The translations under genes were made by a program, and so were the position numbers. Below the pieces are notes generated by a model. The model had not been told where the DNA came from, ran no database searches, and saw only the letters and a program-made list of their open reading frames with translations. A stretch of 64,000 bases of DNA from an uncultured Clostridia bacterium (GTDB lineage: Bacteria; Bacillota; Clostridia; TANB77; CAG-508): NCBI GenBank assembly GCA_947626605.1, contig CANQSV010000001.1, positions 107,018-171,017 of the forward strand, given 5' to 3'. Of this stretch, positions 62,673-64,000 are shown piece after piece. Within the stretch, counting starts at the first letter, position 1. Each line of letters begins with the position of its first letter.

Positions 62673-63995
62673 TTATCTTGCTTCATTATCATCTTCACTT
62701 TGCACTGGCTCTTCACTTTGTACCGGCTCTGTTTCTTCATTTTGTTGTTCTGGAATAGCTGGTATTGTAGTTCCATCATTAAGAACTATTCTAGCACCAT
62801 CATCCCAATTGTAGTAAATCGTGCTAAAACTACTTGAATCATTCGTACTATATAAAACCTCATCATTACAATAAAAAGTATATAAATTCTTTTCTCTATC
62901 TATTACATAATAATAGCTTGGATCATTTCTCCTATAATAGATTGTTGTAATATCACCATTTTCTATTCTATCTATACTTCCATCTTGATTGAACCCTACA
63001 CTATCTCCTTCAGCCAACTCATATGTCGTTCCGTATATATCATTTCCACTTATAATTGCTTCTTTGCTATAATTATCAATTCCTTTAATTTGTTGATTTT
63101 CATAAAAATAAGTATTTATACCTTTTTCTCCAATATATTTTATTATATTATTTTCGTAATCATAATACTGAGTACATTTACCATCTGCGTCTATTTCTAT
63201 GATATTATGATCCTTATCATATACTTCTTTTCTCCCCTGTTCCTCTATTGCTTTTTCTTCACCTGTTTCATAATAACTTATACTATAATTTTCATCATAA
63301 TAATATGTATCTACATTACCATTTTCATAGAAAGAAACATAACTACCATTTCTAAGGTCATATCCCGCATAATTGATTATTTCATCACCTTTTTTATAAT
63401 TTTTAACTCTTTCTATGTTCTGGTTCTCATAATATTCATATTCTACATCCTCTATATTTTTAGATCTAACTATATTGTTATTGTAATCATAATAGAAAGT
63501 TGTAATTTCATCTTTTGTTATTCCTTCAATATTATGATTTTCATCATAATATGTTGTAATTCCATCTTTTGTTACATACCATTCTGAACCAGATTCCCTA
63601 TACTGTACATTATCATTCTCAGAAATATATATAGTTCTAATTTTTCCATCTTTATAAAAATCCACATGACTTCCAGGTTTTATTTCTAATTTCTGTCCAT
63701 TTATTTCTGTTGTGATTACTTTGTCACTATTGTTTTTATAATATGAAATAAGCTCGTTTTTATAATCATAATAACTGATTGATGTCATTCCATTATCAAT
63801 ATTTATAATTTCTCCTTGCTCATCATAAGATTTTTTTACTCCATCTATACCATCAAAACGTTCAAGACTTCCATTTTCTCTATAATAAAAGGTTCCGTTT
63901 TCTTCTCTCTTATATGCCTCTCTAAACTCTCCTGACTCTCTATCATAATGATATATAACATCATCTTTTTGTTCTATTACTATATTATCTCCCAT
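62673..63995 (-). CDS. YD/MORN-like repeat protein, start may lie outside the window
   Basis: 440 aa, function not known. It is built of about 18-20 degenerate repeats of 20-22 residues with the pattern YYDYxNNIxxY or YYExGxI (for example TTYYDENHNIEGIT, TFYYDYNNNIVRS, YEYYENQNIERV, KCTQYYDYENNIIKY). Such beta-hairpin repeats are found in MORN-like and YwqK-type proteins and in Rhs/YD shells; no toxin domain is seen. The C-terminal 30 residues are glutamate-rich and end QSEDDNEAR. It lacks a signal peptide in the part seen. The ATG is 5 bases from the edge, so a longer N-terminus is possible. It is not in an operon with recognisable genes. Confidence 0.7.
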   Translation of the reverse strand: MGDNIVIEQKDDVIYHYDRESGEFREAYKREENGTFYYRENGSLERFDGIDGVKKSYDEQGEIINIDNGMTSISYYDYKNELISYYKNNSDKVITTEINGQKLEIKPGSHVDFYKDGKIRTIYISENDNVQYRESGSEWYVTKDGITTYYDENHNIEGITKDEITTFYYDYNNNIVRSKNIEDVEYEYYENQNIERVKNYKKGDEIINYAGYDLRNGSYVSFYENGNVDTYYYDENYSISYYETGEEKAIEEQGRKEVYDKDHNIIEIDADGKCTQYYDYENNIIKYIGEKGINTYFYENQQIKGIDNYSKEAIISGNDIYGTTYELAEGDSVGFNQDGSIDRIENGDITTIYYRRNDPSYYYVIDREKNLYTFYCNDEVLYSTNDSSSFSTIYYNWDDGARIVLNDGTTIPAIPEQQNEETEPVQSEEPVQSEDDNEAR

Positions 63996-64000
63996 TTTTT

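Noticed and set aside
62985-63587. 200-aa plus-strand frame of Ile/Tyr/Phe-rich sequence
   Set aside because: It is the antisense of the tyrosine/asparagine repeats of the minus-strand protein and has no ribosome site.

Overview
The window is about 64 kb of very AT-rich DNA (GC estimated by eye at about 30 %) with Firmicutes gene content: SufCBDSU iron-sulphur assembly, CtsR-McsA-McsB-ClpC, DivIB, SpoVD/FtsI-type PBP, SleB/YpeB, an alpha/beta SASP, a Spo0E-like protein, a tRNA-Phe-type T-box, and strong AGGAGG ribosome sites. SleB, YpeB, SASP and Spo0E point to an endospore former. A four-subunit 2-oxoacid:ferredoxin oxidoreductase and AdhE point to anaerobic fermentation. The best guess is an uncultured or little-studied member of the Clostridia; the species cannot be named from the sequence. 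No rRNA, CRISPR array, prophage or intact insertion sequence was seen.

Layout. 1-4.5 kb: cell-wall/division genes (murA, divIB, a DUF881 gene cut by the window edge) and mutL, all on the minus strand. 4.5-5.3 kb: an MNT-HEPN toxin-antitoxin pair flanked by a 25-bp direct repeat that carries a -10 box. 5.3-12 kb: a ZIP metal transporter, then sufU, S, D, B, C behind an unusual DtxR-like regulator with its own promoter and palindromic operator. 12-15.1 kb: a frameshifted GT39-like membrane protein, a helical unknown and a CDF metal exporter. 15.5-22.8 kb: clpC-mcsB-mcsA-ctsR (CtsR box visible), a 50-aa unknown and a NatAB-like ABC exporter. 22.9-27 kb: pheST behind a T-box. 27-33.3 kb: HD-GYP protein, orphan MazF, LolA/GerS-like protein, dus, rodA, minE, minD. 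33.8-37 kb: porGDAB. 37-41.6 kb: coaD, adhE and an M23 peptidase. 42-45 kb: a frameshifted VirD4-like ATPase with two unknowns. 45-52.3 kb: DnaJ-like, Spo0E-like, lgt, an M16 peptidase pair, SASP, ypeB and sleB. 52.4-62.5 kb: lipid glycosyltransferase, purA, initiator tRNA, mnmA, PBP, small export protein, AI-2E-type permease, and divergent purF/purN. The right end holds a YD/MORN-like repeat protein.

The most unusual signal is intergenic. At least four families of dispersed, long, structured palindromes occur, some inside operons (suf, ctsR, porGDAB) and one in the pheST leader. In one family (copies at 15151, 29448 and 49901) a conserved 18-nt core, GCTTGTGTGGGGACCGAC, and its partner GTTGGGACGAGC are held between outer arms and apical hairpins. 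Those arms and hairpins differ completely in sequence between copies yet remain complementary. This is the pattern expected of a structured RNA or of a hairpin-based mobile element. Two sites look like arms whose core has been lost.

Several apparent long reading frames start too early. Ribosome-site position, promoters or operators place the starts of sufS, sufD, ctsR, mazF, the MNT gene, dus, coaD, the M23 peptidase, purA, purF and the HD-GYP gene further in. Two genes carry an apparent one-base insertion, each creating CGG on the coding strand.
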